Of a stretch of 64,000 nt of DNA, positions 18,227-28,438 are shown in pieces (the first letter of the stretch is position 1; every line of letters begins with the position of its first letter). The notes beneath the pieces are model-generated. The model had not been told where the DNA came from. It saw only the letters and a list, made by a program, of their open reading frames with translations, and ran no database searches. Both the position numbers and the translations under genes were made by a program. The DNA is from Rhizobium sp. (GTDB lineage: Bacteria > Pseudomonadota > Alphaproteobacteria > Rhizobiales > Rhizobiaceae). Location: positions 1 to 64,000 of the forward strand of contig JAHHDR010000002.1 in NCBI GenBank assembly GCA_019739215.1. The letters run 5' to 3'.

Positions 18227-19219
18227 TCAGGCGCTGGCGCGGATCATCAGTTTGCCCGGCAGCATGAGAGTCGTGCCGTCGTCGGAGGCCTTGATTGCGG
18301 GATCCTCGATGAGGGCCAGCGCCTCGCGAACCATACGCTCGACGGGCTGGCGCATGGTCGTCAGCCTGTAGGATGTCCAGCTTGCCATGGGGATGTCGTC
18401 GAAGCCGACGACGGCAAGGTCGTCCGGCAGGGTCATGCCGCGCTCGCGGGCCGCATCGATGGCGGCAAGGGCCATGATGTCGTTGCAGCAGAACAGCGCA
18501 TCGGGAGGGCTGGCGCCGGCCAGCATCGCGGTGGCGGCCGAATAGGCGGTGCGGTAGCTGAAGTCGCCGGAACTCTCCGCGTGGATGGCCTGTCCCGCCT
18601 CGGCAAGACTTTCACGAAAACCGCGCGTGCGCTCGGCATGGGTCGAGGTGTTGGCGATGCCGCCGATGAAGCCGATCCGGCGATGGCCGCGCGCCAGCAG
18701 CAGTTCGCCGACATCCCGCCCGCCGCGATAGTTGTCGCAGGCGATCGCATTGATGCGAATATCGCGCTGGACCCGGTTGAGCAGCACGACCTTGATCTGG
18801 TGCTGCCGGCAGGCGCGCGCCATGCCCGATGTGAGGTATGCCGAGGTGACGATGACAGCGGAGGGCCGCGCGGCGAGGATCTGCGGCGTGATCGAGTCGA
18901 CATCGGCGCCTGCCGGCAGCGCATAGACCAGAAGCTGTCGACCGGCGTCCTGAAGCTGCCTGGCAAGCGTGTCGAGGACCATTGGATAGAAGGGATTGAG
19001 CAGGTCGCCGGCGACGAGCGTCACGGTGCCGGCGGCGATCGCTTGCGCCGTGCGACGCGCGGGGCTGACATAGCCGATTGCTTCCGCCGCCGCCAGGATG
19101 CGCCTGCGCTTTTCGGGATCGAGTGGCGTGCCCGGCGTAAAGGCGCGCGATACGGCAGAAAGCGAAACACCGGCCTGATGCGCCACCTGCTTGGCCGTAG
19201 GCTTCATGGATCTGCTCAC
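18227..19219 (-). CDS. LacI-family transcriptional regulator
   Basis: This 330-residue repressor has an N-terminal LacI helix-turn-helix (TAKQVAHQAGVSLSAVSRAF, about residues 8-27), a hinge helix and a periplasmic-binding-like sensor domain (NPFYPMVLDTL, GFDDIPMASW). Met5 (MKPTAKQV) is an alternative start. The gene is divergent from a histidinol-dehydrogenase-like gene and an SDR gene, and the 85-base spacer holds TGAAA/TTTCA dyads. It therefore most likely represses that catabolic pair until a substrate, probably a polyol or sugar-like compound, is present. The ligand cannot be read from sequence. Confidence 0.9.
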   Translation of the reverse strand: MSRSMKPTAKQVAHQAGVSLSAVSRAFTPGTPLDPEKRRRILAAAEAIGYVSPARRTAQAIAAGTVTLVAGDLLNPFYPMVLDTLARQLQDAGRQLLVYALPAGADVDSITPQILAARPSAVIVTSAYLTSGMARACRQHQIKVVLLNRVQRDIRINAIACDNYRGGRDVGELLLARGHRRIGFIGGIANTSTHAERTRGFRESLAEAGQAIHAESSGDFSYRTAYSAATAMLAGASPPDALFCCNDIMALAAIDAARERGMTLPDDLAVVGFDDIPMASWTSYRLTTMRQPVERMVREALALIEDPAIKASDDGTTLMLPGKLMIRASA

Positions 19220-19222
19220 GAC

Positions 19223-19250
19223 TGAAATATTTTCACTCGCCTGGTGAAAA
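19223..19250. promoter_or_regulatory. Candidate LacI-type operators in the divergent promoter
   Basis: Two overlapping dyads are seen: TGAAA-TAT-TTTCA (19223-19235), and TTTTCAC with GTGAAAA separated by seven bases (19230-19250). LacI-family proteins commonly bind TGAAA-centre-TTTCA dyads, and the site lies between the LacI gene and the genes it probably controls. Assignment is inferred from symmetry and position. Confidence 0.5.
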
Positions 19251-19304
19251 CTTGCGTCGCGGATCTAGCATTCTATGCTCGGCCGGGAAAGGGAGATTTC
19301 TGCG

Positions 19305-20615
19305 ATGGCCATAACTTATCTGAAGCGGGGCAAGCCGGATGCCGAGCGCTCCGAGGACGACCTCAAGGTCCGCTCCACCGTCGAGGGCATCCTTGGAGAT
19401 GTCGAAGCGCATGGCGACGTCGCGGTGCGGGAACTGTCTGAGAAATTCGACAGATACTCGCCGCCCGACTTCCGGCTGTCTCCGGGGGACATCGAGGCAT
19501 TGATGAACAAGGTCGCGCCCCGCGACATGGAGGACATCAAGTTCGCCCAGGCGCAGGTGCGAAACTTCGCCCAGGCGCAGCGCAACTCCATGCGCGATAT
19601 CGAGATCGAGACACTTCCGGGGGTGATCCTCGGCCACAAGAACATTCCGGTCCAGTCGGTCGGCTGCTACGTGCCGGGCGGCAAGTTTCCCATGGTCGCC
19701 TCGGCGCATATGTCTGTGGCGACGGCGTCGGTGGCCGGCGTGCCGCGGATCGCGACCGCGACCCCGCCATTCAAGGGCGAGCCCAATCCGGCGGTGATCG
19801 CTGCGATGCATCTCGGCGGCGCGCACGAGATCTACGTACTCGGCGGCATCCAGGCGGTGGCGGCGATGGCGATCGGCACCGAGACGATCAAGCCGGTCCA
19901 CATGCTGGTCGGTCCCGGCAATGCCTATGTGGCCGAAGCCAAGCGGCAGCTCTATGGCCGCGTCGGCATCGACCTCTTTGCCGGCCCGACCGAGACGATG
20001 GTGATCGCCGACGAGACCGTTGATGCCGAAATGTGCGCGACAGACCTGCTCGGCCAGGCCGAGCACGGCTACAATTCGCCCGCCGTGCTGATCACCAATT
20101 CGCAGCGGCTGGCGGAACGGACGCTTGATGAGATCGCCCGCCTTCTGGCCATCCTGCCGACCGCCGACACGGCCTCGAAAAGCTGGGCTGACTACGGAGA
20201 GGTCATCGTCTGCGACACCTATGACGAGATGCTGGATGTCGCCAACGACATTGCCTCCGAGCATGTGCAGGTGATGACCGACCGCGACGACTGGTTCCTG
20301 GACAACATGCATTCCTATGGCGCGCTGTTTCTCGGGCCGCGCACCAATGTCGCCAATGGCGACAAGGTGATCGGCACCAACCACACGCTGCCGACCAGGA
20401 AAGCCGGGCGCTATACCGGCGGGCTCTGGGTCGGCAAGTTCCTCAAGACCCATTCCTACCAGAAGATCCTGACCGATGAAGCGGCAGCCGAGATCGGCGC
20501 CTATTGCTCCCGGCTGTGCATTCTGGAAGGGTTCGTCGGCCATGCAGAGCAGGCCAATGTGCGGGTGCGCCGCTATGGCGGCAGGAATGTGCCCTATGGC
20601 GCGGCGGCCGAATGA
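19305..20615 (+). CDS. Histidinol-dehydrogenase-family enzyme, likely sulfopropanediol-type dehydrogenase
   Basis: This 436-residue NAD- and zinc-dependent enzyme keeps the HisD catalytic set: Gln and His in [10 protein letters not shown], the Glu-His pair in ASEHVQV, Asp in NVANGDK and the C-terminal His in GFVGHAEQ. It is not in a histidine operon. It sits with an SDR under LacI control next to sulfatase and transporter genes. That context matches HisD paralogues such as HpsN, which oxidise 2,3-dihydroxypropane-1-sulfonate to sulfolactate, or other polyol oxidases. ATG 19305 is chosen over 19275 because AAGGGAGA precedes it. True HisD is less likely from context; the substrate is inference. 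Confidence 0.75.
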   Translation: MAITYLKRGKPDAERSEDDLKVRSTVEGILGDVEAHGDVAVRELSEKFDRYSPPDFRLSPGDIEALMNKVAPRDMEDIKFAQAQVRNFAQAQRNSMRDIEIETLPGVILGHKNIPVQSVGCYVPGGKFPMVASAHMSVATASVAGVPRIATATPPFKGEPNPAVIAAMHLGGAHEIYVLGGIQAVAAMAIGTETIKPVHMLVGPGNAYVAEAKRQLYGRVGIDLFAGPTETMVIADETVDAEMCATDLLGQAEHGYNSPAVLITNSQRLAERTLDEIARLLAILPTADTASKSWADYGEVIVCDTYDEMLDVANDIASEHVQVMTDRDDWFLDNMHSYGALFLGPRTNVANGDKVIGTNHTLPTRKAGRYTGGLWVGKFLKTHSYQKILTDEAAAEIGAYCSRLCILEGFVGHAEQANVRVRRYGGRNVPYGAAAE

Positions 20616-20662
20616 GGCGAGGGTCCGGCGCGCCTCGCGCAGTGTGAGAAGGGGGTAACATC

Positions 20663-21433
20663 ATGGTCCTGACGCTTCCGAAGACGCCGTCCTTCCGGCT
20701 GGAGGGCAAGCGGGCGCTGGTGGTCGGTGCGTCCTCGGGCATCGGGCTGGGCGCGGCTGTGGCACTGGCCGAGGCAGGCGCCGACGTGGTGCTGGCCGCC
20801 CGGTCGCTCGACAGGCTCGAGGCGGCCGTCGCCGCGATCCGAACCGCCGGCCTGTCGGCCGAGGCGCTCGCGCTCGACGTTGCGGATGCCGCGGCAACCG
20901 AAGAGGTCGTCGCCTCGTCCGGTCCGTTCGACATTCTCGTCAACAGTGCCGGCATGGCCCGGCACGGCCCCGCCGTGGAGACTGCCCATGCCGATTTCGA
21001 TGCGGTGGTCGGCGTCAATATTCGCGGCGCCTACTTCCTGACGCGGGCGGTGGCCAGGGGGCTGATTGCTGCCGGCAGGCCAGGTTCGCTGATCAACATT
21101 TCCTCGCAGATGGCGCATGTCGGCGGCGTAGATCGCGCGGTCTATAGCGCGACCAAGCATGCCGTCGAGGGCTTCACCAAGTCCATGGCGATCGAGTGGG
21201 GCAAGCAGGGAATCCGCGTCAACACGATCTGCCCGACCTTCGTGCGCACGCCGATGACCGAACCGACCTTTGCCAATCCGGAACGGGTCAAGTGGATCTT
21301 GGAGAAGATCAAGCTCGGACGGGTGGCTGAAGTCGCCGACATCATGGGCGCCGTCACCTTCCTCGCTTCCGACGCCAGCGCAATGATCACCGGCACGTCG
21401 CTTCGGGTGGACGGCGGCTGGACGGCGGGTTGA
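20663..21433 (+). CDS. Short-chain dehydrogenase/reductase
   Basis: This 256-residue classical SDR has GASSGIG for cofactor binding, NSAG in place of NNAG, an active-site serine in NISSQ, and YSATK with catalytic Tyr and Lys. It ends with the usual GTSLRVDGGW. An AGAAGGGGG ribosome-binding site precedes ATG 20663. It follows the HisD-like gene by 47 bases and is probably in the same LacI-controlled operon. The two could act in sequence on one substrate, as SDRs and HpsN do in dihydroxypropanesulfonate breakdown. That link is inferred. It ends in a hairpin shared with the convergent sulfatase gene. Confidence 0.88.
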   Translation: MVLTLPKTPSFRLEGKRALVVGASSGIGLGAAVALAEAGADVVLAARSLDRLEAAVAAIRTAGLSAEALALDVADAAATEEVVASSGPFDILVNSAGMARHGPAVETAHADFDAVVGVNIRGAYFLTRAVARGLIAAGRPGSLINISSQMAHVGGVDRAVYSATKHAVEGFTKSMAIEWGKQGIRVNTICPTFVRTPMTEPTFANPERVKWILEKIKLGRVAEVADIMGAVTFLASDASAMITGTSLRVDGGWTAG

Positions 21434-21441
21434 ACCCGCCG
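21423..21441. terminator. Short hairpin between convergent SDR and sulfatase genes
   Basis: CGGCGGGT and ACCCGCCG form an 8-bp stem whose three-base loop is the TGA stop codon of the SDR gene. It lies 17 bases from the end of the convergent sulfatase gene, so it could act in both directions. No clear U-run follows. Confidence 0.4.
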
Positions 21442-21457
21442 GGCGCGCGGCGATCCG

Positions 21458-22945
21458 CTAAAGCTTGAGCCGTGCGAAGGCCTCGGGCGGTGCGTCATTG
21501 GCCTGCATCAGGGCCTTCATGTAGCCCATCATCCGCGCCTCGGCCTCGGCATCGGCAAGAGGCGTCTCCTGGCCGGGATCCGTCCTGAGGTCATAGAGGC
21601 GCGTGTCGTCTTCCAGCATCTGGCCGGGGCCGTAGTTGTAATACATCGGCGAGCGCTCGATGACGGGCACCTTCAGCAGCGGCACTTCCTTGGTCCAGGT
21701 GAAGGGCTCAGCCAGCGTGGCGCCGGACAGTTCCTCGGTCGAGAAGGGCTTGGTGATGTGCGTGGGCATCACCGTATACTGGTAGATCTCCTGCTTCATG
21801 AGATCATCGGGATAACGGTGATAGGTGAAACGGCCGTCGGTGACATTCACAGCCCCTCCGAAATAGCCGAAGATAAGCGCCTCCCGGCGGCTCTCCCCGA
21901 GAAGCGACGTTCCCTCCGTCTCTGCCGGCGGCTTGACGCCATGCAGGTCCAGAAAGGTCGGGGCCACGTCGATGGATTGGGTCAGCCGGTCGACGCGGCC
22001 AGTGCCCGGATTGCGCGGGTCATGGATGAACAGCGGGATGTGAACGATCTCTTCGTACATGTTCATCCGGTTCTTGGCCCAGAAGTCATGCTCGCCGAGC
22101 AGGAAACCGTGATCGGTGGTGACAACCAGCGCCGTGTCCTTCCAGAGATCATGGCTGTCGAAATAATCGAGGAGTTGGCCGAGCAGGAAATCGCACAGGG
22201 AAACGATGGCGTAGTAGTTCGCGCGCAGCTCGTCGGCTTCCTCGGGCAGTTCCTCGACACGGCCATAGCGCGGCCAGTCGCGGATCGGACCGTTCCAGCC
22301 GGTCTTGAAGGGTTCCTTGAAGCGCTCCGGGGCATGGAAGGGCTCGTGCGGATCGAAGGTCTCGATCTGCAGCAGCCAGTCCTCCTTGTCGCGGTTCATG
22401 TCGAGGAACTCGAACCCGTGCGCAAAGCACTGGACCGAGGGGAAATCCTTCTCCTCCTTGATGAATTCGCTATTGATCATGTAAGGGCCGTATTTGTTGC
22501 CCGGCGCACCCTCGGTCTGGGCGTCGTGATATTTCTCCTTGAGCCGCTCCCAATGCGGTTGGACCATCGCCTTCCAGGGGTCGGATTCCTGGCCTCGGAC
22601 GAATTCGAACGTGGAATAGCGGTTGTGATAGGTCGCGCCGCCATCTTCCCAGTAATGATAGTGATCCGTGATCAGGTGGGTATGCGTGCCATGCTGCTTG
22701 AGCAGTTCGGGGAAGGCGTTGTCGAAAGGCTCAAGCGGCCCCCAGCTGCGGTGCAGGAAGGTCAGGCGACCGGTCAGCAGGTCGCGGCGCGCGGGCATGC
22801 AGGGCAGCGAGCCGACATAATGCTTGTCGTAGATCTTTGAACGCGCCGCCAGCCGGTCGAAATTCGGCGTCGGAATGCGCGTGCCGCCATAGGCGCCCAG
22901 AATGTGGCGATTGAGCGAGTCGAACAGGACGAAAACGGTCTTCAT
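21458..22945 (-). CDS. Sulfatase (formylglycine-dependent type I family)
   Basis: This 495-residue arylsulfatase-family hydrolase cleaves sulfate esters. The signature CMPARRDLLTGR contains Cys49, which would be converted to formylglycine; Asp9 and the later TTDHGFLLGEHD supply calcium ligands. No signal peptide is seen, so the substrate must be imported, which fits the ABC transporter encoded immediately upstream in the same direction (28 bases apart). The frame extends further upstream, but ATG 22945 (MKTVFVLFDSLN) is the family start. Its relatives include sulfatases and phosphonate monoester hydrolases. A maturase is not in this window. Confidence 0.88.
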   Translation of the reverse strand: MKTVFVLFDSLNRHILGAYGGTRIPTPNFDRLAARSKIYDKHYVGSLPCMPARRDLLTGRLTFLHRSWGPLEPFDNAFPELLKQHGTHTHLITDHYHYWEDGGATYHNRYSTFEFVRGQESDPWKAMVQPHWERLKEKYHDAQTEGAPGNKYGPYMINSEFIKEEKDFPSVQCFAHGFEFLDMNRDKEDWLLQIETFDPHEPFHAPERFKEPFKTGWNGPIRDWPRYGRVEELPEEADELRANYYAIVSLCDFLLGQLLDYFDSHDLWKDTALVVTTDHGFLLGEHDFWAKNRMNMYEEIVHIPLFIHDPRNPGTGRVDRLTQSIDVAPTFLDLHGVKPPAETEGTSLLGESRREALIFGYFGGAVNVTDGRFTYHRYPDDLMKQEIYQYTVMPTHITKPFSTEELSGATLAEPFTWTKEVPLLKVPVIERSPMYYNYGPGQMLEDDTRLYDLRTDPGQETPLADAEAEARMMGYMKALMQANDAPPEAFARLKL

Positions 22946-22973
22946 CGGAATGCCTTCGGTCTTGGGAGAACAG

Positions 22974-24029
<1,056 letters not shown>

Positions 24030-24044
24030 GGTTGGATGCTCCCA

Positions 24045-24875
24045 TCATTTCACCGCGCCCATGGTCAGGCCCTGCACCACGAAGCGCTGTCCGAAGAACA
24101 TCAGAATGAGCGCGGGGATGGTCGACAGGACCGAGGCGGCGGCCATCTGGCCGTACTGGATTTCATATTCTTCCGCGAAGCGGGCGATCGCGACCGGCAC
24201 TGTGGCCGTGGCGCGGCTGGTCAGGTTGAGCGCCACCGAAAACTCGTTCCATGAGAAGACAAAGGCGAGCACGCCGGCGGCGATCAGGCCGGGCGTCACC
24301 AGCGGCAGCGAGATCTTCCAGAAGGCATCGATCCGCCGGCAGCCATCGACCATCGCGGCCTCTTCGAGATCCTTTGGCAGATCGCTGAAATAGGCCATCA
24401 TCATCCAGATCGTCATCGGAAGGTGCAATGTGATGTGGGTGAGGATGACTGCGGTCAGCGTGTCCGACAGGCCGATCTCGCGGAAGATCAGATACCATGG
24501 GCCAACCAGCGTCAGCGGCGGGATCATGTTGAAGATCAGCGTCCAGCCGAGGAAGGTCGCGGCGATCCAGCGGCTCCATTTGAGGCGAGCCAGCGAATAG
24601 GCGGCGAGCGTGCCGACAATGAGCACGAAGAAGGTCGACACGCTTGCGACGATGGCGCTGTTGAACACGTTTTTCAGGAAGTCGGAGCGGCGCGACCACA
24701 GCACGTCATCATAGTTGAATGTGGTGGGCGGGAAGAGCCAGGATCCCTTGAGGATCTCGATCTCGTATTTGAAGCTCTGCAACGTGACCCACAGGAAGGG
24801 TCCGAGGATGATGAAGACGCCAAGGGCGAGCAGGAGATAGCCGACCAGCCTGGAATATCCGCGAAGTACCAGCAT
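24045..24875 (-). CDS. ABC transporter permease (MalG type)
   Basis: This 276-residue inner-membrane permease has six predicted membrane segments and the EAA loop EEAAMVDGCRRIDAFWKISLP, which docks on the ATPase. It is one half of the translocation channel. Its ATG overlaps the stop of the upstream permease gene by one base (TGATG), and 15 bases separate it from the ATPase gene. The four transporter genes and the sulfatase form one minus-strand operon starting at the binding protein. Confidence 0.93.
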   Translation of the reverse strand: MLVLRGYSRLVGYLLLALGVFIILGPFLWVTLQSFKYEIEILKGSWLFPPTTFNYDDVLWSRRSDFLKNVFNSAIVASVSTFFVLIVGTLAAYSLARLKWSRWIAATFLGWTLIFNMIPPLTLVGPWYLIFREIGLSDTLTAVILTHITLHLPMTIWMMMAYFSDLPKDLEEAAMVDGCRRIDAFWKISLPLVTPGLIAAGVLAFVFSWNEFSVALNLTSRATATVPVAIARFAEEYEIQYGQMAAASVLSTIPALILMFFGQRFVVQGLTMGAVK

Positions 24876-25756
24876 CAGCGCTTGCCTCCGAATGCCGCGC
24901 TTGCGCGCTGGCCGACAAGAAGGAAGGCGATGGTCGAGGCGATGATTGCCAGCGACAGCATGGCGCCGTAGCCCATGTCGTTCTGGGCGAAGAAGACCTT
25001 GTAGAGATGCAGGCTCACCACTTCGGTCGAGGTGCCGGGGCCGCCCGAGGTGAGCAGGAAGATCTGGTCGAAGACCTTGAAGGCCAGGATGGTGCGGAAG
25101 AGCACGGCCACGGCGATCGCCGGCATGAGCAGCGGGATGATGATCTTGAAGACGATGTCGCGGTTGGTGGCGCCATCGACACGGGCCGCTTCGATGACTT
25201 CCTTCGGCAGGCCTTCGACGGCTGCGAACAGGATGAGGAAGACGAAGGGTGTCCAGTGCCAGACATCGACGATGATGACGGAAATCAGCGCCAGCGAGGT
25301 CGAGCCCAGCCAGTTGACGGGTCCGAAGCCGAGGAAGGTGATGAACTGGTTGAAGACGCCGAAGTCATGCGAATACATCAGCTTCCACATCGAGCCGATC
25401 GCGACCGGCGGCATCAGCACGGGGATGATCAGCACGGTGCGCATGATGCCCTTGAAGGCCGTCACCGAGGCGACGAGTATGGCCAGCGCCAGGCCGAGAA
25501 TTGTCTCGATGATGACGGATGCGATGGCAAAGACAACCGTGTTCCAGAGCGCGATGCGGAAGAGGTCGTCATCGACGAGCGACTGAAAATTCCGCATCGG
25601 CGTGAAGGCCCAGGTCTCCTGTGCCTGTTCGAAGGTGATGGTGGAGACCGACATGAAGAACAGGTTGATGATCGGATAGATCGTCAGCAGGAGCAGCAGG
25701 ATGGCGGCAGGACCCAGCGTGAACCATTTGAAATGACGGTTTATGTAATCGGACAC
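24875..25756 (-). CDS. ABC transporter permease (MalF type)
   Basis: This 293-residue permease has six predicted membrane helices, the first near residues 14-35, and the EAA loop EVIEAARVDGATNRDIVFKI. It starts with GTG at 25756. It pairs with the MalG-type protein encoded downstream. It is separated from the binding-protein gene by a 122-base spacer with a strong hairpin, which probably lowers expression of the membrane components relative to the binding protein. Confidence 0.93.
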   Translation of the reverse strand: MSDYINRHFKWFTLGPAAILLLLLTIYPIINLFFMSVSTITFEQAQETWAFTPMRNFQSLVDDDLFRIALWNTVVFAIASVIIETILGLALAILVASVTAFKGIMRTVLIIPVLMPPVAIGSMWKLMYSHDFGVFNQFITFLGFGPVNWLGSTSLALISVIIVDVWHWTPFVFLILFAAVEGLPKEVIEAARVDGATNRDIVFKIIIPLLMPAIAVAVLFRTILAFKVFDQIFLLTSGGPGTSTEVVSLHLYKVFFAQNDMGYGAMLSLAIIASTIAFLLVGQRASAAFGGKR

Positions 25757-25840
25757 AGGCGCTCCCTCATGCCGGCATGGATGGACGAGCCGGAAGACCG
25801 GTCGGACCTGTGATAGGTCGGCTCATCGTCGATGGAAAGA

Positions 25841-25871
25841 TGGCCGCCTCCAACCCAGGAGGAGGCGGCCA
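25841..25871 (-). terminator. Intra-operon stem-loop after the binding-protein gene
   Basis: TGGCCGCCTCC and GGAGGCGGCCA form a perfect 11-bp stem with a 9-base loop, seven bases downstream of the binding-protein stop on the minus strand, followed by TCTTTCC. Such elements after binding-protein genes either stop part of the transcription or protect the 3' end of the binding-protein message. Confidence 0.65.
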
Positions 25872-25878
25872 CCGGGCA

Positions 25879-27240
25879 TCATTCCGGGAGGGGAGAAAGC
25901 ATGCCCGTCTTGCGGCCGTTCTTTTCAAACAGCGCATGGATGTCCTCCGCCGCACGGTTCAGCGCCGCCGCCGGCGACAGTTCGCCGATCAGGGCCTGGT
26001 TCAGGCGCAGCCCGAGGATCTGGTTGATGGCCGGACCTTCGCGATAGCCGAGCAGCTGGCGACCGAACTTCATCTCCTCGAGATAGGGCGTCATCCAGCG
26101 AAACTTGACCTGGTCCTTGAGGTCGGACTCAAACACGTCCGACCGGACAGGAATGCCGCCACCTTCCGCATAGGCATATTGCGCCTTGTAGGTGAGGAAC
26201 CACTTGGAGAAGGCGATCGCGCCCTTCTTGCCTTCGTCGGATGCGTTCTTCGGAACGGCGAAGACCCACGACCCGATCGAGACGCCGGGATTGGCATCGG
26301 CGCTCGCCTTGGGCAGGACCGCTGCATAGACCTTCTCGACCACGGCAGACTTCTGCGGATTGTCGAAATTCGGGAAGGCCGCGACAACGGCATGCGCCTG
26401 CATGCCCTTGCCGGTCTGCATCAGCTGGATCAGGTCGCCCTGGCCGAGCGTCGCATGATTTTCGGGGCCGCAGGCCTTGGCGACCTCGATATATTTGTCG
26501 AGCGCCTGCTTCACTTCCGGGCTGTTGATCACAACGGAGTAGTCGCCATTGGCGGCGTCCTTCTCGACATTGCCGCCATAGGACAGCATATAGGCCATGA
26601 AGTCATAATAGATGCTGTCACCCTTTTCGCCGCGCTGGAGGTAGCCATAGGTCTCCGGCGGATTTTGCAGCACCTTGCAGTTGGCGAGGACCTCGTCGAA
26701 GGTTGTCGGCACCTTCAGGCCTTTCTCGTCGAAGACATCCTTGCGATAGTAGAACAGCTGGACATTGCCGTTGGGCGCAAAGCCCATCAGCTTGCCGGTG
26801 CCGCAGGTGCGGAATTTCTTGGCATCGTCCCAGCAGCCGGCATCGTTGAGCGTCAGGACTTCCGGGTCGAGCTTGAATTCCGGGTCGATCTCGTTCAGCG
26901 GCTGCAGGAAGCCGCCCTCGTAGAATTCCACGGTGCTGATCGAATTGATGTTGATGAGGTCGAGCGGGCTCTTGCCGCCGGATCGGACGGCCGAGCGCGC
27001 CTTTTCCAGCATGCCGTCGAAGGGCGTGACTTCGAGATTGACCTCGTTGCCGGTCTGTTCGCTATAGAGGTCGACGACTTTCTCGAAGCCGTTGTACCAG
27101 GGCGAGGCGTTGATCAGGATGGTGATCGGCTCGTGCTTGCCGACATCCAGGAAAGAGTCCTGCGCGGATGCCGCGCCAGCGGCGATGAATGACAGTGCGG
27201 CAGCGGAAAAGAGCGCTCGCGTACGATGCTTCAGGGACAT
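25879..27240 (-). CDS. Extracellular sugar-type solute-binding protein
   Basis: This 453-residue family 1 solute-binding protein has a signal peptide ending ASAQ (about 1-23) and the usual lobes (GKLMGFAPNGNVQLFYYRKDVFDE, GSWVFAVPKNAS). It captures the substrate in the periplasm for the permeases encoded downstream. I chose ATG 27240 because GGAGGAACC directly precedes it; a longer frame begins at 27282. Two Cys residues (CWDD, RTCG) may form a disulfide. Its operon includes a cytoplasmic sulfatase, so the ligand may be a sulfated sugar or polyol. It is divergent from a LysR-type gene. Confidence 0.9.
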   Translation of the reverse strand: MSLKHRTRALFSAAALSFIAAGAASAQDSFLDVGKHEPITILINASPWYNGFEKVVDLYSEQTGNEVNLEVTPFDGMLEKARSAVRSGGKSPLDLININSISTVEFYEGGFLQPLNEIDPEFKLDPEVLTLNDAGCWDDAKKFRTCGTGKLMGFAPNGNVQLFYYRKDVFDEKGLKVPTTFDEVLANCKVLQNPPETYGYLQRGEKGDSIYYDFMAYMLSYGGNVEKDAANGDYSVVINSPEVKQALDKYIEVAKACGPENHATLGQGDLIQLMQTGKGMQAHAVVAAFPNFDNPQKSAVVEKVYAAVLPKASADANPGVSIGSWVFAVPKNASDEGKKGAIAFSKWFLTYKAQYAYAEGGGIPVRSDVFESDLKDQVKFRWMTPYLEEMKFGRQLLGYREGPAINQILGLRLNQALIGELSPAAALNRAAEDIHALFEKNGRKTGMLSPLPE

Positions 27241-27346
27241 TGGTTCCTCCGTGAGGCGGCCGGTCGCCCGCCTGTTTCCCATTTACCAACGGCAGGGCCC
27301 CGCATTGGTTCGCGGGGCATTCGTCCTCTCGACTGCGCATTTGGCC

Positions 27347-27405
27347 ATTGCAACATAGGTGCTGGCTGCCCTATCCGAAAAATGATATCTTTTACCAATT
27401 GCAAT
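27347..27405. promoter_or_regulatory. Divergent promoter with paired ATTGCAA elements
   Basis: The 181-base spacer between the binding-protein and LysR genes holds ATTGCAA at 27347-27353 and the palindrome ATTGCAAT at 27398-27405, 51 bases apart. LysR proteins bind paired sites with a T-N11-A core in divergent promoters, so these are candidates. Support is positional only. Confidence 0.35.
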
Positions 27406-27421
27406 AACTTTGTGGAATGAC

Positions 27422-28336
27422 ATGGATCGCAACCTCAAGGCCTTCCTCGCCGTCGCGCGCAGCGGCAACCTCACGGCGGCGGCCGAGAAGATCGGCCTGA
27501 CCCAGCCGGCGCTGACCAAGACGATCCGGCGCGTCGAGCTGGATTTCGGCGCCAGGCTGTTCGAGCGCACCACGCGGGGCATGTTCCTCACCCCGGCGGG
27601 AGAACTCCTGCTCGACAGGGCCGAGCGCATCGAACTTCACTACCGTCAGGGCAAGGAAGAGATCCGGCTGATCGAGACAGGCGCGCTCGAGGAGTTCCGC
27701 ATTGCCGCCGGCGTCGCCTACCACGTCGCCATCGCGCCCGACCTCGTCAAGCGCCTCAGCTTCGAGTTTCCCCGGACCCGCTTCGCCCTGCACTTCCAGG
27801 TCGCCGGCCAGGCGCTGCCGCGGCTGATGGCGGGAGACATCGACCTCGCGCTTGGCGCGCTCGACCACATGCCGCTGGAGGGCATCGAGACCGTGCCCTT
27901 CCTCAATGTCGAGATGAGCGTCTATGTCTGCGCCGAAAGCGCGCTGGCCCGGAAGCCGACCGTGACGCCGCGCGACCTCGCCGGCAAGAAGTGGGTCGTC
28001 TACCAGCGCGATCCGGTCATGCTGAGCCGCTTGAATTCCTATGCCGCCGAGAACAAGCTGCCCGTGCCTGAAATCGTGATGGAAATCGACAGCCTGCTGG
28101 CCAGCTTCCGGGTCGTTCGCGGCACCGATTTCGTCACCTCCGCCACGACCGTGGTGCGGGAATCGGCCGAGGAGGAAGGGCTCAAGATGCTCGAACTCGA
28201 CCGGGCCATCTGGTATTTCGATTCCGGCGCGTCCTACCGCCGGTCGCAGCGGGACTATGCGATCACGCGTCGCGCATTGGCAATCCTGCAGGAACTGACC
28301 GAGGGCCATGCCGGTCGCCATTCCCAAAAGTTATAG
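27422..28336 (+). CDS. LysR-family transcriptional regulator
   Basis: This 304-residue regulator has an N-terminal winged helix-turn-helix (FLAVARSGNLTAAAEKIGLT, then QPALTKTIRRVE) and a LysR substrate-binding domain from about residue 90. ATG 27422 (MDRNLKAF) is preferred to the TTG at 27410 by homology. It is divergent from the sulfatase/ABC operon and 102 bases upstream of a second sulfatase gene on its own strand. It therefore probably controls sulfate-ester use from both sides. The inducer is unknown. Confidence 0.9.
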   Translation: MDRNLKAFLAVARSGNLTAAAEKIGLTQPALTKTIRRVELDFGARLFERTTRGMFLTPAGELLLDRAERIELHYRQGKEEIRLIETGALEEFRIAAGVAYHVAIAPDLVKRLSFEFPRTRFALHFQVAGQALPRLMAGDIDLALGALDHMPLEGIETVPFLNVEMSVYVCAESALARKPTVTPRDLAGKKWVVYQRDPVMLSRLNSYAAENKLPVPEIVMEIDSLLASFRVVRGTDFVTSATTVVRESAEEEGLKMLELDRAIWYFDSGASYRRSQRDYAITRRALAILQELTEGHAGRHSQKL

Positions 28337-28438
28337 AAAAGTCGCATAATTATCATTTTCCAGCCAGAGAGCCGCGATCTATGTCTGACCAAGGGCTCGG
28401 AGCGTAGCCTGCAAATGTCCGTGGGAGGGACTGGAACC

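Noticed and set aside
19305..20615. Histidine biosynthesis gene hisD
   Set aside because: Catalytic residues are shared, but there are no other his genes and the LacI/SDR context points to catabolism.
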